Source: Geobacter sp. UBA698 | GTDB lineage: Bacteria > Desulfobacterota > Desulfuromonadia > Geobacterales > Pseudopelobacteraceae | DNA: 64,000 nucleotides | Assembly: GCA_002298925.1 (NCBI GenBank) | Contig: DBMM01000065.1 | Span: 40,017 to 104,016, forward strand | Reading direction: 5' to 3' | Shown: positions 62,468 through 64,000 of the stretch, piece after piece | How the letters are laid out: the number at the start of each line of letters is the position of its first letter | How positions within the stretch are numbered: position 1 is the stretch's first letter | Program-made: the position numbers and the translations under genes | Notes under the pieces: model-generated | Told to the model about the DNA's origin: nothing | Databases searched by the model: none | The model's input: only the letters and a program-made list of their open reading frames with translations

Positions 62468-63598
62468 AAACTTTTTCGGGTCTTCCGAGAAATGAAAAAA
62501 ATTGTCCATACTAAGAATAACGGGACGGGCATCGCCAAAATGTTTCATAAACGCTTCAAGACCTTTTGCGGATTTTCGCCGGCCTGATTTTACTTCAATG
62601 GCGTAGACCTTCCCCTGATAACGATAGACGAAATCCACCTCCGCATTCTTTTCCCGCCAGTAAAACAACTCCCCCGGCAGCTGCAGCAGCTGGGCACCTA
62701 CAGCCAGTTCAAATACCCGTCCGCGCTTCTCCGGATCCGCAAGCACCCCAGGGCCTTCAGTCATGGTGTACAGCGCAGGACAGGAGATGAGGATTTTCGG
62801 GCTGGAGGAACGTGTCAGCCAGCTTTTAGCTGAAAACTTTTCCAGTGGATGAATCAGAAAAGCTCCTGCATACAGTTCTATGTAATACTTGATCAGGTCA
62901 GTGTTACCTTGATCCTGTAGCTGTCCCAGCAGCTTGGTGTAGCTTATTTCCTGTGCCGGATAGCGGCAGAGGATTTCAAATGCCTGACGAAACAAGGCCG
63001 GATTACCAACCTTCCGGTTCATCAGAATGTCCTTGCCGATGACCGCTTCAACAATCGAATCTTTCAGATAGGCGTACCAGCGGTCATACTCGGCTTCATA
63101 GGCAACGGAGCCGGGGTAGCCGCCGTACAGAAGGAAACGCTCAAGATTGTAACCAAAGGCGTTCTTGAGCTCCGGATAGGTCCAGTGGTAAATCCGCGTC
63201 AGCTCAAAACGTCCGGCAAGGCTCTCCGACAATCCGGTCTGGATTTGAAGTGAGCTTGACCCGAGGACAACAACACTGAGCGAACGAGGATTTTTGTCCC
63301 ACAATGATTTGAGAGTCTCGGACCAATTTGGAATCTTTTGAATTTCATCGATGACCAGCAAGCTGCCGTTACCTTGCAACTGCGCCTTCTGCCATTGTTC
63401 CAGCAGCCAGGTACGGTCAGTAATCAAAAGGTCATCGGCATTGGCATAGTGGTTGTTATGGGGGTAGCGGGCGAGAAGCTGCCGCATGCCGGTAGTCTTT
63501 CCAACCTGCCTCGGGCCGACAAGCACCTGAATCAGCGGCTGCTCAGTCAGGAGGCGTTTTTCAAGCTGTGACACAAAAGGACGTTCGTAAGTAGTCAT
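62453..63598 (-). CDS. ATPase of the AAA_14/DUF4143 family
   Basis: A 381-residue protein. The N-terminal P-loop domain has GPRQVGKT at about residue 28 and Walker B LLVIDEIQ, with the family sensor VLGSSSLQIQ. The C-terminal DUF4143 part ends in a PD-(D/E)XK-like core, AEVDFVYRYQGKVYAIEVKSGRR. Such proteins are frequent solitary genes in mobile or defence regions and are of unknown activity. The nuclease-like core looks complete. Confidence 0.88.
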   Translation of the reverse strand: MTTYERPFVSQLEKRLLTEQPLIQVLVGPRQVGKTTGMRQLLARYPHNNHYANADDLLITDRTWLLEQWQKAQLQGNGSLLVIDEIQKIPNWSETLKSLWDKNPRSLSVVVLGSSSLQIQTGLSESLAGRFELTRIYHWTYPELKNAFGYNLERFLLYGGYPGSVAYEAEYDRWYAYLKDSIVEAVIGKDILMNRKVGNPALFRQAFEILCRYPAQEISYTKLLGQLQDQGNTDLIKYYIELYAGAFLIHPLEKFSAKSWLTRSSSPKILISCPALYTMTEGPGVLADPEKRGRVFELAVGAQLLQLPGELFYWREKNAEVDFVYRYQGKVYAIEVKSGRRKSAKGLEAFMKHFGDARPVILSMDNFFHFSEDPKKFLSAM

Positions 63599-63865
63599 GG
63601 AACAAGTATAAATCTATTTGCAAGACTGGTCTAGTGAAAATACTAGCCATGGTTTGCAATTCATCATCAACATGCATAAATGATCATTTTCTTCGATCTT
63701 TCACTTTGACACAACTCCACGACATTTCCCCATGGGAACCGCCAATAATCTGATTTAAGGCAGCGACCTGCGTCGTAGTCAGGGAGCATTAAAGAAGGTC
63801 GTAGATAGAAAAATTATGCTGACCGGAGGATTGAATATCAAAAATATCAGGTTACAAATGCATTA

Positions 63866-64000
63866 TCACATGTGAAGCTCAGGCTTGAGATTGGTCGGGG
63901 TATAGCTGGTGCCGATCCGCCACCCCTTTTTGGCATACAGTACAGTTTCAAGTTTGCAGGCGATATAGCCGATCAAGTGGGCATCCTCGGGCAACTCCGT
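63866..64000 (-). CDS. 3' end of an unknown gene, cut by the window edge
   Basis: The last 44 codons of a minus-strand frame, open right to the window end, reading EDAHLIGYIACKLETVLYAK and ending in LKPELHM-stop. The steady codon use suggests a real gene, but too little is visible to name a family. Between it and the DUF4143 gene start (63599-63865) there is only an AT-rich gap. Confidence 0.5.
   Translation of the reverse strand, partial: TELPEDAHLIGYIACKLETVLYAKKGWRIGTSYTPTNLKPELHM

Noticed and set aside
51365..63745. Similar CCCATGGGAA palindromes at about 51368 and 63730 as ends of one large element
   Set aside because: The shared core is a short palindrome, flanking bases do not extend in a consistent orientation, and no recombinase is nearby.

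Overview
The window looks like a GC-rich chromosome of a Desulfuromonadia/Geobacter-type bacterium. The main support is the cbb3-oxidase gene set, in which CcoO carries an extra C-terminal cytochrome c domain and CcoP is mono-haem. DUF1848, ROK kinase, DJ-1/PfpI, HD-GYP and a CACHE/PAS hybrid histidine kinase fit the same background. This assignment is inference; no rRNA or tRNA is visible in the window. The right end (about 55.4-64 kb) is visibly less GC-rich and holds element remnants, a class I PHA synthase locus and a secreted metalloprotease, so it reads as later-acquired DNA.

Layout. 0-2.6 kb: an MFS transporter and a DJ-1/PfpI-HD-GYP fusion, closed by a bidirectional terminator. 2.7-10.8 kb: a complete minus-strand cbb3 oxidase operon, ccoN-O-Q-P-G-H-I-S plus a DsbD_2/SafE-like membrane protein, including two tiny genes (ccoQ, ccoS). 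A short decayed copy of the 3' end of the DJ-1/HD-GYP gene lies on the other side of the operon. 11.1-13.1 kb: a DUF1848 protein and a ROK kinase.

13.3-34.7 kb: a dense plus-strand array of conflict/defence-type genes. It holds a SIR2 plus STAND-NTPase pair bracketed by two 159-bp direct repeats, a clostripain-family (C11) protease, an MPFG-TPR-SLOG-like protein, a patatin phospholipase next to a TIR-like protein, remnants of a second MPFG gene, a TfoX-N protein, a TIR-TM-TPR protein, a REP-like palindrome cluster, a 2153-residue protein joining two alpha/beta hydrolases, a CHAT protease domain and a TIR domain, and a TIR-STAND-HEAT-TPR protein with a translationally coupled 48-residue ORF. 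The repeated chemistries are NAD cleavage (SIR2, TIR), lipid hydrolysis (patatin, hydrolases) and caspase-like proteolysis (C11, CHAT). They sit beside STAND and TPR sensor modules. This suggests several NTP-gated abortive-infection or signalling modules in one island; no nucleotide cyclase was seen.

34.8-46.4 kb: a Na+/solute-symporter-like sensor fused to GAF and a SpoIIE-type PP2C phosphatase, then two very large unrecognised beta-rich proteins (1489 and 1249 residues) that appear to form an operon. 46.5-55.4 kb: a DJ-1/PfpI protein with an intact nucleophile, a YcbB-like L,D-transpeptidase with a YcbK-like peptidase, a ThDP-dependent acetolactate-synthase-like enzyme, a broken ISL3 transposase, and a hybrid histidine kinase.

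55.4-64 kb: a 5'-truncated unknown gene next to hairpins resembling a group II intron tail, a secreted HEXXH metalloprotease, phaC plus a DUF6489 gene flanked by diverged 75-bp direct repeats, a DUF4143 ATPase, and the 3' end of another minus-strand gene at the edge.
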